Shown here in pieces: positions 11,759-23,584 of a stretch of 64,000 bases of DNA. Every line of letters begins with the position of its first letter. Within the stretch, counting starts at the first letter, position 1. The notes under the pieces were generated by a model. It was not told where the DNA came from. It did not search any database and was given only the letters and a program-made list of their open reading frames with translations. Origin of the DNA: Euleptes europaea (Eukaryota > Chordata > Lepidosauria > Squamata > Sphaerodactylidae); assembly GCF_029931775.1 (NCBI RefSeq), contig NC_079317.1:70525895-70589894 (forward strand), given 5' to 3'. A program made the translations under genes and the position numbers.

Positions 11759-11965
11759 GAGGAGGGGAGGGGCTCCATGAAGAGCATCTACTCGGCATGC
11801 ATAAGGTTCCCAGTTCAATCTCTGGCATCTCCAGTTAAGGATCAGGAAGTGGGTGATGAGAAAGATCTCTGCCTGAGATCCTGGAGAGCTGTTACCAGTC
11901 TGGGTAGACAATATTCACCTTGATGGACCAAGGGTCTGATTCAGCATAGGACAGCTTCATATATT
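11759..11965 (+). mobile_element. tRNA-Ala-like SINE
   Basis: GAAGAGCATCTACTCGGCATGC head and TTGATGGACCAAGGGTCTGA tail. Confidence 0.65.
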
Positions 11966-12310
11966 CAACTGTAAAGTAAAAGCCTGAGCCTTATCAAGTA
12001 AAAACCATTCTCAACACAAAGGGAAGAAGAGCAAGGGGTCTGGTTTTTCATCATTTGATTTCACCTGCAGTCATCACATGTAGAATCCATGTGATCCATT
12101 TGATGGATCACATTTTCAGTTGTACATTTTGGGAGCATGGAGATAATAGAATTATTTGTATTGTATCTCAGATTAATAATATTAATAATATTCCATGTGA
12201 AAATGTGTACATTCTACATGTTACTGCTTAATACAGTTAAACAGAGTTTGGTGGCGAAAAGAAAAAAATGAAACACTATTTCTACACTTTAGATTGCTTA
12301 CTATTTAATG

Positions 12311-12385
12311 TAGGGTTGGTTTGCATTAATTACTACTCCACAACTACTCGCCACCAGTGGCGAAAAGGAACCTGGCAACCCTAGT
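12311..12385. mobile_element. Short hAT-type MITE derivative
   Basis: 75 bp between TAGGGTTGG and GGCAACCCTA with GCCACCAGTGGCGAAAAGGA near the right end. Internally deleted copy of the same family. Confidence 0.5.
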
Positions 12386-12959
12386 CATGGACCCTGGTGC
12401 TGGGGTCACTCTGGCTCCTAAGTGGCTCCCCCCTTCAGGATAGCACAGCTAGACTCTTATTCAAGTCGATTCCGTGGGGCTCATTCCCAGGAAATGAATT
12501 AGGACAGTACTGTAAATATGGTTGAGAAGAGGGTAGCATTTGCAAAAATTACAGGGTTTTGCTGTGGGGGGAAAGGTTGTGATTTATACTGAGATATGAA
12601 GTGATATATGTGTCAAACAGATAACACAGATCCAACTCTACAGGAAACTCTTTCATATCATCTCAGGTGCATACTTTTCAATAGGCACAGTTCACATATT
12701 CAGTTGCTAGACACCACTAAGTGTATGAATTTGCTCTTTTCTTCTGTTGCAAGAGTCATAATACAATGATGATTATAAAGCAGTTTGAGGATGTACACCG
12801 TGTACATTATGAAAACAGATTAGTAACAGGTTCAACCGTATGCATGAATCTGACAGTTCTCATATTTCTTGTATTTACCAAATTAAAAATTAAATGTTTT
12901 CTTTTACTCAAACATATACAAATTAGTTACAAAAAAGACCATTCGAAAAACAATAATTA

Positions 12960-13760
12960 GACTTTTAATTCAAAATGCTTCATTTGCAGAAATCAAACCA
13001 AGAAGACTGCTAGAACTAAATTTGCCAGTTCTTTTTTTAAATTAAAAGGAAGACATTAAAATCTGTTACAAATATATTGAGCGTGTTTGTGTTTGGTCAG
13101 TCCTCGGGAAGCATTTTTACCAGCTTCACTCGCTGACATGTGGAATTGTCATCATTCAGATCTGGGGGGGGCTACATGTTTCTCCTAATAATTTCTTTCC
13201 AGAGTTTTGCCATTAAAAACTGGAGTCTAAACATTCTCTGACCTGCTATCCCCACTCCGAGGGGACGAGAATTAAAAGCATTTCCCCAGGTGGGTCTAAA
13301 ATGCATGCTTTTTCAGGGTGACCCGCCGTGCATCATTTGACATGAAGCAGCTGTGTTGATCATCAGCTAACATTCCCAAATACATTTCTTGGAGCCACTG
13401 GAAACAAACAGATGTAGCCGCAGAAAAGAGAAGTAAATAGTCCCCAACTAAGAAGCTTGGTAATTCCAGATGCAGGGTGTTTTACTAAGTGGCTTTGACA
13501 CCTTTAAGCTGTCGAAGGGACTGATTTGTACTTCAGAGGTAGCCTGATTAACAGACAGCTTGAACTGTAGTATGCTAATGGCCACAAACAGCGACAAATC
13601 ACTTTCTTTAATCTCTAGGGAACGGTGCAAATGAGGAGGTATGACAGTCAATAATGCACAGCAAAAGTGGAGCAAAGGACCCAAAATGATGGCTTCAGCA
13701 ATAGTGAACAAAGAAGCAGTTGCTGATACTCTGTTATCTGAAAGAAAACTTTTTAAAAAA
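12960..13760. other. Complex non-repetitive intergenic block
   Basis: About 800 bp without any of the repeat families seen elsewhere, no coding potential, and varied motif content (ATGCTAAT POU-type at 13571, AACAAAG SOX-type at 13708). A candidate conserved regulatory element of the FGF4/FGF19 region; conservation cannot be tested here. Confidence 0.3.
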
Positions 13761-14184
13761 TAATCTTAAGCGCCATTTAGAGCTTAAACACTGAAAGCAG
13801 TTGAGCGCTATCGCTTCTTTCTTCAATGCCTCTCTGAGCTTTATAAAAAAATAGCTATTTTCTCAGAATTCAAACCATTTTCCAAGATAGCACTCATAAA
13901 AGTAATTTTAGGCTTGTCTCATGGTCTCTAGTACTGCCAAATTTCTACTGAAAGTATTTTTATATTATTATTAACGGTTGAAACAATACAATTCTATTTA
14001 AAAGTTTTTTTATTGCATTGTTATCTAGTGATGGCTGACCAATTTTTAGTGTTTTTACTATTTTTGAGCCTTTGTTCTTAAATTATTTAAGAGATTGTTG
14101 ATTGAATTAATAACGTGTTTAAAAACTAAAAAGAAGCATGGTTAACTGGGCATAAGCTTTCAAAGACTAGAGGCCACTTCATCA

Positions 14185-14470
14185 AGAATAAGAACGCAAG
14201 AAACACCATGCTGGGTCAGACCAAGATCCATCAAATCCAGCAGTCTGTTCACACAACGGCCAACCAGGTGCCTCTAAGAAGCCCACAAACAAGATGACTG
14301 CAGCAGCACCATCCTGCCTGTGTTCCACAGCACCTAAGATAGTAGGCATGCTCCTCTGATCCTGGAGAGAATAGGTATGCATCATGACTAGTATCCATTT
14401 TGACTAGTAGCCATGGATCACCCTCTCCTCCATGAACATGTCCACTCCCCTCTTAAAGCCTTCCAATATG
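14185..14470 (-). mobile_element. SINE-like unit (GGCCTTGGTCTGATCC family)
   Basis: Complement of the unit seen at 17345-17500, 56866-56975 and 57425-57640 (AACAGACTGCTGGATTTGAT, GGTGCTGCTGCAGTCATCTT). Confidence 0.6.
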
Positions 14471-14531
14471 AAGTAATTACTGGCTAAAAGGTTTTCATTA
14501 ATCTAGTCCACTCTGAAAGATTGCTCAATGT

Positions 14532-14726
14532 TAGAGTTGCCAGATCCCTTTTCACCACTGGCAGCAGGTTTTTGGGGTAGAGCCTGAGAAGGGCGGGGTT
14601 TGGGGAGAGGAGGGCCTTCAATGCCGTAGAGTCCACTTGCCTAAGCGGCCATTTTCATCAGGTAGACTGTAGATCAGTTGTAATAGCAGGAGATCTCCAG
14701 CCACTATCTGGAGGTTGGCAAACCTT
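14532..14726. mobile_element. hAT-type MITE (GTTGCCA family)
   Basis: Exact 8-bp duplication CTCAATGT (14524-14531, 14727-14734). Interior as in other copies. Confidence 0.85.
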
Positions 14727-15015
14727 CTCAATGTTGATGTTGTTGTGGTAAATAATCTGTACATCTCTTGAGTTAGAGGATCAGTTTAAGATGAATATAA
14801 CAGCAGCCGCTGGGGAAGACTGGCCATTATCACCACTGGGACTTTTCCCAGTGGGCTGATGGCCTGGGGAGCCACCTCTCTTCAGCCCTCCCTTCACTGG
14901 GCCAGGCCAGGCGAGCCCAATGATCAGGAGAGTGCTATCTGGCTGAGATGCACATGGTGCAGGGAAGGTGCCACCCAGCTGAGTCAAGCACAGTATGGAG
15001 AAGGTGCTGCCTGAC

Positions 15016-15234
15016 TAGGGTTGCCTGCTCTGGGTAGGGAATTACATGGAGATTTTGGGAGTAGAGCCTGAGGAGGGTGGGGGTTGGGGAGGTGAGGGAC
15101 TTCAATGGAGTATAATGCCATAGAGTCCACCTTCCAAAGCAGCCATTTTCTCCAGGTGAAATTATCTCTATTGCCTGGAGATCAGTTGTAATAGCGGGAG
15201 AACTCCAGTCGCCACTTGGAGGCTGGTGACCCTG
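15016..15234. mobile_element. hAT-type MITE (GTTGCCA family)
   Basis: TAGGGTTGCC tip; flanks TGCCTGAC and TGCCTGGC, an 8-bp duplication with one change. Confidence 0.75.
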
Positions 15235-15876
15235 TGCCTGGCCCAGTTGAGTCGCAGTGGAGTGGGGCTGGCTGGGCAGGCAAAGAGATTGCCACAGTAC
15301 CTTCTTTTTTCCAGCTGGCTCTTTCTTCCACCTTCTGTTGGGGTGGGCCTAGGCCCTTTTCTAGGGCTATTTTGGCCTTTCAGTCTTTCTCTGACTTACC
15401 GTTATCTCCAACAAGCACTGCAATATACATCTCCTGAATATAATGCATTGTAATCTAAGACAAATCAGTGGGTTCTAGATCAAAATCAAAAATGTATTTG
15501 GTTGATCAACTAGCATAAAGCACAGTGCATGAAGTTTTTGTGTCTCATTTTATGCATTTTTAGGCACAGTCGCTGTGCTGAATCAGCATAAAACTCTTAA
15601 TATGCTGCTAGAATTATTAATATGGAAGCAACCACTATATTTTCAAGTACAGTTTTTATTTTCATTCACTTACCCAGCCCAGACAAATCTATGTTAAGGT
15701 AAAATTTTAGTCAGTAATGAGGACATGGTCTATACAGAAATGTTCTACACACCCATTTTTTGTATATTTTAACACTAAAATTTTAAGGACAGGGTAAATT
15801 CCTCCAAACAGCAAGTAACATGTTGTGCAAGGAAACTCTGCACTGACATTACCTCTTGAATTCATACCTTGCATTA

Positions 15877-16447
15877 TACAACTTTAAGGTTGACAATGAA
15901 GAAATTAAAATTGTTAAAAAATTTCTATTCCTTGGATCAATCATCAACCAAAAGGGAGACTGCAACTGAGAAATCAGGAGACTGAGACTGGGAAAGGCAG
16001 CCATGAAGGTGCTAGAAAAGATTCTTAAGTGTAAGGATGTATTGCTGGCACCTAAGATCAATATAATTCATACTATAGTATCCCTATTACCATGTATGGT
16101 TGTGAAAGTTGGACGCTGAAGAAAACGAAAGTTGTTTCATTTTATATGTGGTGTTGGAGGAGAGTTTTATGGATACCATGGACAACCTAAAACAAATCAG
16201 TGGGTTCTAGATCAAATCAAGCTTGAACTCTCCCTAGAAGCTAAAATGACGCAATCAGAAGCTATCATACTATGGTCACGTTATGAGAAGATAAGAGTCA
16301 CTGGAAAGACAATAATGCTAGGAAAAGTTGAAGGCAGCAGCAAAAGAAGAAAACCCAACATGAGATGGATTGGCTCAATCAAGGAAGCCATGGCCCTCAG
16401 TTTGCAAGACCTGAGCAAGGCTGTTACAAGACATTTTCAAGGTCATT
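15877..16447 (+). mobile_element. BovB/RTE LINE 3' end
   Basis: Decoded fragments KFLFLGSIINQKGDC, MYGCESWTLKK, TNQWVLDQIKLELSLEAKMT and KPNMRWIGSIKEAMALSLQD match the C-terminal part of the squamate BovB reverse transcriptase. Frame is broken several times. A 27-bp piece of it (ACAAATCAGTGGGTTCTAG) recurs at about 15461-15487. Confidence 0.75.
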
Positions 16448-16456
16448 AATTCATGT

Positions 16457-16682
16457 GTGTGTGTGTAAAGTGTCGTCAAGTCGCAGCCGACTTATGGCGA
16501 CCCCTTTGGGGGGGGGGGTTTCATGGCAAGAGACTAACAGAGGTGGTTTGCCAGTGCCTTCCTCTGCACAGCAACCCTGGTATTCCTTGGTGGTCTTCCA
16601 TCCAAATACTAACCAAGGCTGACCCTGCTTAGCTTCTGAGATCTGACGAGATCAGGCTAGCCTGGGCCATCCAGGTCAGGGC
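16457..16682 (-). mobile_element. 5S-Sauria-type SINE
   Basis: Complement begins with 5S rRNA-like text (CTGATCTCGTCAGATCTCAG, AAGCTAAGCAGGGTCAG) including the internal promoter region and ends with the BovB-like tail GCGACTTGACGACACTTTAC. Not a true 5S gene. Confidence 0.85.
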
Positions 16683-16817
16683 TCATTAATTCATAGGGTC
16701 GCCATAAGTTGGAAGATACTTGATGGCACTTAAAACACACACACAAAAGTCTCTTGGAGATGCTGCTTAAGGGTGGCTTCAGATTTCTGTGATGGCTGCA
16801 TGAAAAAAACCCTAAAA

Positions 16818-16984
16818 GACAAACTTTCGCATCTGCCTCATCTGGCCCATGCAACAACTGCACTAATCCTTACATCCTGTTATATGGAGAGGCAAACACC
16901 ACTATGTCATTGCATTCCTAAACTTCCAGTTAGCTATAGTGCAGTTGTTGCATGGGCCAGATGAGGCAGATGCGAAAGTTTGTC
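16818..16984. repeat. Exact 48-bp inverted repeat with 71-bp spacer
   Basis: Arms 16818-16865 and 16937-16984 are exact complements, starting GACAAACTTTCGCATCTGCC. The spacer has no similarity to other repeats here. Confidence 0.9.
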
Positions 16985-17344
16985 TAAATAAGCACTGTGG
17001 TAACATATTATCTCAAACAAGAAATCAACAAAGGCATTGCTTCAGTCTACCCTGATAATATGAATGGAGACTGTTTCTTGATTCAGAATGCATTCATTCA
17101 TTTGTTTGCAAAATAAGTGCATCCCTGATAACAAAATTACATGACTCTGATGCATAGGAAAACAAGAGGAACCTCAGACAGAGATGCTAAGTTTCACACA
17201 TCATTTGTTTCTTAACACTTTAGCCATGGCATGACATACATATAGTAAGTGGCAATTAAACACTCATTTTTACTATCCATACAAACATTCTTAAGCATTA
17301 GTCGGCAAAAGCCTCCTCTGCTTGTCTGTTCATAAAATAAAAAT

Positions 17345-17500
17345 CTACTGGGTGCGGTGGAACACAGGCACGATGGTGCTGCTGCACTCATCTTGCTTGT
17401 GGCTTCCTGGAGGCACCTGGTTGGCCACTGTGTAAACAGACTGCTAGACTTGATGGGCCTTGGTCTGATCCAACAGGGCCTTTCTTATGTTCTAATGTAC
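17345..17500 (+). mobile_element. SINE-like unit (GGCCTTGGTCTGATCC family)
   Basis: GGTGGAACACAGGCACGATG to GGCCTTTCTTATGTTCTAAT. Confidence 0.6.
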
Positions 17501-17692
17501 TTTTTGAGATAAATTGCTCATAAGCACAAGGATTCTGAAGCTACAGGGAGAAATTTGCAAACCGGGTAACATAGAAATATATTATCACTGGAAAAATAAA
17601 TTAATTTATATAAATATAGGAGGATTGGACTAGACCAATGGGTGTCTTTTCATTGTAACTAGCTTTGCCAGTTATCTTTCCCCTCAACTTTA

Positions 17693-18055
17693 ATAGAGGA
17701 AGACCCAACATGAGATGGATTGACTCAATCAAGGAAGCCACTGCCTTCAGTTTGCAAGACCTGAGCAGGCTGTTAATGATAGGATTTTTGTAGAGTTGCC
17801 AGGTCCCTCTTCACCACTGGTGGGAGGTTTTTGGGACAGAGCCTGAGGAGGGCGGGGTTTGGGAGGGGAGGAACTTCAATTCCATAGAGCCCAATTTCCA
17901 AAGCGGCCATTTTCTCCAGGAGAACTGATCTCTATCAGCTGGAGATCAGTTGTAATAGCAGGAGATCTCCAGCTAGTGCCTGGAGGTTTAGGAGGTCATT
18001 AATTCATAGGGTCACCATAAATGAGAAGCAACTTGACAGCACATACACATGCTTT
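17693..18055 (+). mobile_element. BovB/RTE LINE 3' end split by a MITE
   Basis: MRWIDSIKEATAFSLQDLS-like text at 17693-17785 continues after the MITE as CATAGGGTCACC...GCAACTTGACAGCAC at about 18005-18050. Confidence 0.7.
17791..17990. mobile_element. hAT-type MITE inserted in a BovB tail
   Basis: TAGAGTTGCCAGGTCCC to CTGGAGGTTTA, lacking the right tip. It splits a BovB 3' end whose pieces lie at 17693-17790 and 17991-18055. Confidence 0.7.
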
Positions 18056-18073
18056 TGACATCAAGAGTAATGT

Positions 18074-18321
18074 TAGGGATGCCAGCCTCCAGGTGGGATC
18101 TGGGGATCTCCCAGAATTACAGCTCATCTCCAGGCTACAGAGATCAGTTCCTCTGGAGAAAATGGATGCTTTGGAGGGTGGGTTCTATGACTTTGTACCC
18201 CACAGAGGCCCTGTCCTCCCCAGTCTCCATCCCCAAGTCTCCAGGAATTTCCCAACCTGAAGCTGGCAACTGTACCCCCTCCATCCCCCACCAGGGGCCA
18301 GGAGGAACCTGACAACCCTAA
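18074..18321. mobile_element. hAT-type MITE, variant form
   Basis: 248-bp variant with exact 8-bp duplication AGTAATGT (18066-18073, 18322-18329); ends TAGGGATGCCAG and CTGACAACCCTA. Confidence 0.8.
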
Positions 18322-18329
18322 GTAATGTA

Positions 18330-19190
18330 CAAGTGCAGTTCAGGATATTTTAAGGGAGCCTCTTTTTAAAAGAAAGTAAAACAAAACCTGTGAAACTGTC
18401 CCCACAATCAAATGACTTATCTTAAGGAGTTTCTGCACTGAAATTAACATGTTAGATGGAGCACAGGAACTGCTGTACCACTGGAATATCATGGCCTGTG
18501 GTGTTGCAATGGCACCTCAAACTGAGTCAAGCGTTACAAGCTATTGCATAGCACACATTTTGATGGAGTAGGAGCATGGAGATGGAGAATGGCAAGAATG
18601 GTGATAATTTATCTATGGACCTTTCTAAATATATTTTGACCAGCTCTTTATTGGTGCAATTATCTCAGGATAATTTTTCAAAAACAGATTGCTGCTCTCT
18701 AGGCAATAAAGCCTAGACAAGAATTCAATTTCAATTTAGAATTGACTTCATATTTACAATTTTTTTCAGTGAAGATCTTGGGAAAGTTGTTGATGGAGGT
18801 GTGCTGATGATGCTTTATCATCCCCACCCTTCCTTATAGGAACTGTAGCTTGATTTTAACTGCCTTGAAACCTCCCCACAGCAGTACCTAGGGCAGAGAG
18901 GTGCTTGAAAAAATTAGCCACTTTCCTCTCCGAACAAATACCCTTGGGAAACATATGAAAGGATGACAACAGCCACATAAAACAATTGCAAGATACGCCC
19001 TAAACAAAGGGCTGCTGGATAGATAGCTCCTAGCAATGAACATCTGTTTCAGAATTCAGTGTAACACAACATAGCTTTTTAAAGCATGCCATTGCAAAGT
19101 AATGGTCTTTGTTCATGAAGTTTCATAATAATCAACAATAGTTTCATCAAGAGCGAGGAATTAACATTAATGAGCTTCTCAGATTGCACT
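18330..19190. other. Intergenic sequence without recognised features
   Basis: AT-rich unique-looking sequence between two MITEs; nothing identified. Confidence 0.5.
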
Positions 19191-19195
19191 TACAA

Positions 19196-20020
19196 TAGGG
19201 TTACCAGGTCCCTCTTCATCATTGGCAGGAGGTTTTTGGGGCGGAGCCTGTGGAGGGCGGGGTTTGGGGAGGGAAGGGACTTCAATACCATAGAGTCCAA
19301 TTGCCAAAGCGGCCACTTTCTCTAGGTGAACTGATCTCTATTGGCTGGAGATCAGTTGTAATAGCAGGAGATCTCCAGCTACTACCTTTCAGAAGCCTGC
19401 AATTCCACCTTCCACCTGTGGCTATTTAGTTGACTCTTGGCAATGGTTTAGCAGTTACTATCTGTATCCCTTCGGAAACATTTGAATTCATCTGTGCAAC
19501 TATGTCTTTGAGATGATGTATCCTGTACTGGAACCTTATATCAGATATTATACATAAGTTGCTTCTTTCATCCCTATGGGAGATTGGAAATAATTTGAAT
19601 TTTTGGATATGGAACTATGCATATTGATTGACTCCAATTGTAAGTAAAATATGAACTTATATTTATATATGTACAACAGAATTTAGTTAGCATATATTTG
19701 TGCTGATTGAAATATTTTATATGTAGAAAAACGGGACTGAAGAAGAAAAGAAACGATCGTCTCCCTTGCTACTCTTCTATGAAGACTTCTCTTTCACCTA
19801 ATTCCTCAATGGATTTTTGATACTAGTACCTTTAGATATTGGTGTATATATTTTTTGTTTGTTTATGTTGTAGTCACTTCATGCACTTAATACACTTTGT
19901 TACTCACCTAGTGCTTTTTATATTTAATTTCAGCCTTCCTGTACTTCCTTCTTTACCTGTGGTATTAGTACAGGGGTGTTTATTTTGGTTGCTCTCACTA
20001 CCTGGAGGTTGGCAACTCTA
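19196..20020. mobile_element. hAT-type MITE split by a 609-bp insertion
   Basis: MITE parts are 19196-19387 and 19997-20020. Flanks ACTTACAA and ACCTACAA are its own 8-bp duplication with one change. The insertion (19388-19996) is bounded by the exact 7-bp duplication ACTACCT (19381-19387, 19997-20003). Confidence 0.75.
19388..19996 (+). mobile_element. Unclassified 609-bp inserted element
   Basis: Single insertion unit defined by its 7-bp target duplication. Starts TTCAGAAGCCTGC and ends TTTGGTTGCTCTC. It includes ACTGAAGAAGAAAAGAAACG near 19735, which loosely recalls a hammerhead core with a very short middle stem. No protein or known family recognised. Confidence 0.45.
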
Positions 20021-20331
20021 ACCTACAAGCATCTGGTTTTATAATTCACTTACAGGGTAATTCTAAGAACACTTTCTTAAGACTAGCCATACAGAATAGA
20101 CCTTGGTAGGATTCTGAATAGAGGCTCTTAGGATAGCTCTCATCCTAAGTCTCACAGCAATGAACAAGAGTTTCAATGACAGTAGGGGTGAACGATAAAG
20201 GACCTCCTGTGCATGTGCCTACTAGTTCATGTACCTGGTCTGCTAGCTACTAACTGCATCTATGAACAAACCAATTTAACATCCCAAGTCACAGAACTGC
20301 TGAAGGAAACAGCACTTCATTATACAACTAA

Positions 20332-20442
20332 TAGATCAATCCTAAACAGGTCTATTTTGAAACCTACTCAAGGCTATTGAATGGGACTTACTCCCTGGAA
20401 AGAGGGAGTTAGGATTGCAATCCTTAGGATTGCATTGTAAGT
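20332..20442. mobile_element. Short palindromic MITE, decayed copy
   Basis: ATCAATCCTAAACAGGTC on the left, AGGATTGCAATCC and TTAGGATTGCATTG on the right. Confidence 0.5.
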
Positions 20443-21389
20443 GTTATGAGCTGGGCTAACCCATACACTGAGCCAAGAAATTATGGATTTTGGCACCATC
20501 ACTAGATGTCACTGTAGTTACACACACACACTGCATTGTCACAGTTGTACACACCTCTAAGATTGGCATGTCCAACTTCCTTTGGCTAGCAGAACTATTT
20601 ATCGCTAGAAACACACAAAGGGAAGTGTCAGTGTATGCACAGATCTTATCAGTTCACACATACTAAATACATTTTATGGATGACATTTTCTCATTGGTTC
20701 CAGCTAGGGCATATGTGTTCAGAAGAAACTTTCCACTAGCCTTTTGTCTCCTTCCCTAACTCCTTGACTCAGTGCAGGTCCCTTGTCTTTTTCTTCTCAT
20801 AATAACCTTCTGTTTTAAGCAGAGATATAGCAAATCTTCACAGAGGGTAAGAGGCAGAGGTGTGACCCAGGAAGTTCACCGTTCAGTTTCTTGCCTCTGA
20901 CTAAAGGTAGGAGGTGCCGTCTTACATGAGTAGGCAAGAAGCCATCATTTCTCTTCCTCAGCTTTGTTCTGGAGACACTGGGTAATAACACTGACCCACC
21001 AACTGGGAGGATTATTGTAATAATGAATGTAAAATACTTTAAATACTCTAAAAGCTAAAGATCAATAATTAGGCACAATATGTAGATATATCCATAATAA
21101 CTGAACTTTATTATAGATTCAGATTGTTTATTTACTGCCCTTAGCAAGATAAAGTGAACTCTATTATGTATAATACACACAGGCCCTGTAAATAAATTAT
21201 TATTGTTGTTGACCAAGATTATTCAGCCAAATTACTTGCTGAGTGAACCTGAATGACTCTTAGCTTTTCAACAGGAGAGCAGAAGGGCTCAAGGGGGGGA
21301 CACAACAGTTTATATTTTTAATGGTTCCTTCTTTTTATTTCTTTTAAGAGAAGCCTTTTATTTCTAGAGCAATCAATATTTAGAGTATC
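20443..21389. other. Intergenic sequence without recognised features
   Basis: AT-rich; nothing identified beyond a short (CA) run near 20520. Confidence 0.5.
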
Positions 21390-21392
21390 TAA

Positions 21393-22129
21393 GGTGTTTT
21401 ATGCATGGCCGCTTTAACCTCCTTTATTCCCCATTTCAGCCAGGATCAAATTTTTCAGTATGCATGATATCTCATTCCTTGGAAGCTCAATGCTGTTTTG
21501 ACGCAAAACGAACCCGGCTTTTCCTATTCCTCTTCTGGCTCAAATTAAACTGTTCATCCTGGCTCATTCCAGAGTCACAGAGTATGCATACTCCGTTCTT
21601 GGGTTGAGCTTTCCCGTGCCATCACGCCCCACCCTTTTCCAACCCCCTCCTCAAAGCAGCATGCCGATGGTTAAACCGGGGAAAACAGAAGACTGGCTTC
21701 TCTCACAGCCAATCACAAAGCAGTGTGTAAAGAGGCCGGGATTCAAGTGCTTCCTGCTACCTCAGAGCTCTTTCTGAGCAAAATAAAGGCTTTTTTACAA
21801 AACGAGGCTTGGATTTCTCCCTTCCCCCTTTCAGGTAGCTTCGTTTTTTGTTCTTAAAATGCTTTTTTATGCAGCAGTTGGGTTTGGGAGGAAGGAAATC
21901 TTCTCTCACAGGGAGCACTGCCAAGTAAGCCAATTACAGAGCAGCATTTAAAGGGGTGGGACTTGATTTGAGCATGGGAGACTGTTTTTCTGTATTCATG
22001 GTTCGATTAGCACACAGTTTCATCCCTGATCATTCAAGCCAATGCATACAGTTTTCCCCAACCCAGGTTACTTTAATGTGCGATGAACCCAGGTCCAAGC
22101 AGGGAGATCCAACCCATGCATAAAAGACC
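21393..22129. mobile_element. Harbinger-like DNA transposon, 737 bp
   Basis: Terminal inverted repeats GGTGTTTTATGCATGG and (complement) GGTCTTTTATGCATGG, flanked by TAA on both sides (21390-21392, 22130-22132). A 3-bp TWA duplication is the PIF/Harbinger signature. The tips resemble those of the palindromic MITEs near FGF19. No transposase is visible; the interior contains CAATCACAAAGCAGTG-type repeats. Confidence 0.65.
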
Positions 22130-22132
22130 TAA

Positions 22133-23584
22133 ATTGCTTTTTCCATTTATTAAAGTTGAGTTCTCTACAGTTCCCACTGATTAACCAGTTGCAAGCTGAA
22201 CTTTTTTGACGGTTTTATCTTGGCATACCCATTCACATGTACATGTGGGTTTGCATTAGGCTTGCTGAAAAAGATCCACTGGCCAGGCACAACACAACCC
22301 CACAGGACAGAAGGGCGTGCTGGAACTACTTTTTTCCCATATGCAGAAGCCGCCTTTTCCTTTTTTCCAGAAGAATTCAATTTGTTTGTGGTTTCATGTG
22401 GTGAGGGAGCAATCTGTAGGGTTGGTGGCCTCTGCCACCAGACATAGGCCAGGATCACAAAGGTTAATACCCTTGTCATGTCATAGAGGTCAGCATGCCA
22501 CACACCGGTAGCTACTATTACACCCTGTATCAATAATGGTGTTTCAGGAAGGCAGATACAAATTTCTTTTCACATACTTGCCTTAGCAAGCAATAGCTGC
22601 ACAGATATTTTTACAGAGTACATGGTGAAAATCTCATTTGAAGAGGCCATTTTATTAAGCCATATTTAATTTCAAATTATGTTCTATCTTTATTTTGCTA
22701 CAGTAAGGAAGCAAATTCACAGGCTGAAGATACATCCCCATAATCTCTAGTTAACATGCCTAGGCATACTTTACTCATGCTAGTTTTAATACATACATGA
22801 TTAATAAATTTGGAAGCTCAAGAGGGATCATGGGGGATTTCCCCCAGACATACTTTTGTCCAAATCGCTTCCTCCAGGATTCTGGAACTCTCAGGGGCTT
22901 GAGTAGACCATCTTTCCCCTTTCTTTCCTTTAACTGACCCCACTTGATTCTCAGCTGCTCTTTCAGAATTCTGTGCTTCTTGGATTATGCCCAGTCTTTA
23001 TAGGCCATTTTGGAACTCTTCCCTTTTCTGTTTGGTTAAATTACAAAGTTATATTTTATGTACAACTGAGTATGTAGAAAGCCCTGTGTGTGAGTGGCCT
23101 GTCTTTAGGTCTTCTGTAATTAGCATGAGCTACCCAGATATCGTGATCTCCGTCCATTCCCCTATTAAACACTGTTTGTGTGAATTTATACATTTCCATG
23201 CACATTACTTATAATGAGGTGATAGAGCAACATATTATTTGTTTAAATCATATTAAACAAAAATGAGATACTAAAAGCCAATGAGTTTAAAACAGAAGTA
23301 ATTTTTTAAACAAAATTAATGCACTCCATTGCTACAGAAGGCTTGGCAAAATATTAACCAAATGGATAAAGATTGGACCTGTTGTTGATCATTGGAAAGG
23401 TGTGTACACATGGTCACTACCTCTGCATGTAGGTGCCATTCTCATGAGCCCACAATCACGTGGAGGAAGCCCCCCCATGCTCATGCCCACTGTCCTTCTG
23501 TGTGTATTCAGAACACATGATGTGATCACAATGGTAGTTAGCACACTTCAAGCCTTCACACAATCTCACACAGTGGTTCTGTGT
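22133..23584. other. Intergenic sequence without recognised features
   Basis: A 122-codon open frame on the minus strand (22165-22533) shows no recognisable domain and is probably chance. Confidence 0.5.

Noticed and set aside
16457-16682. 5S rRNA gene on the minus strand
   Set aside because: 5S-like only in the head; followed by a BovB tail, and the same structure recurs elsewhere, so it is a SINE.
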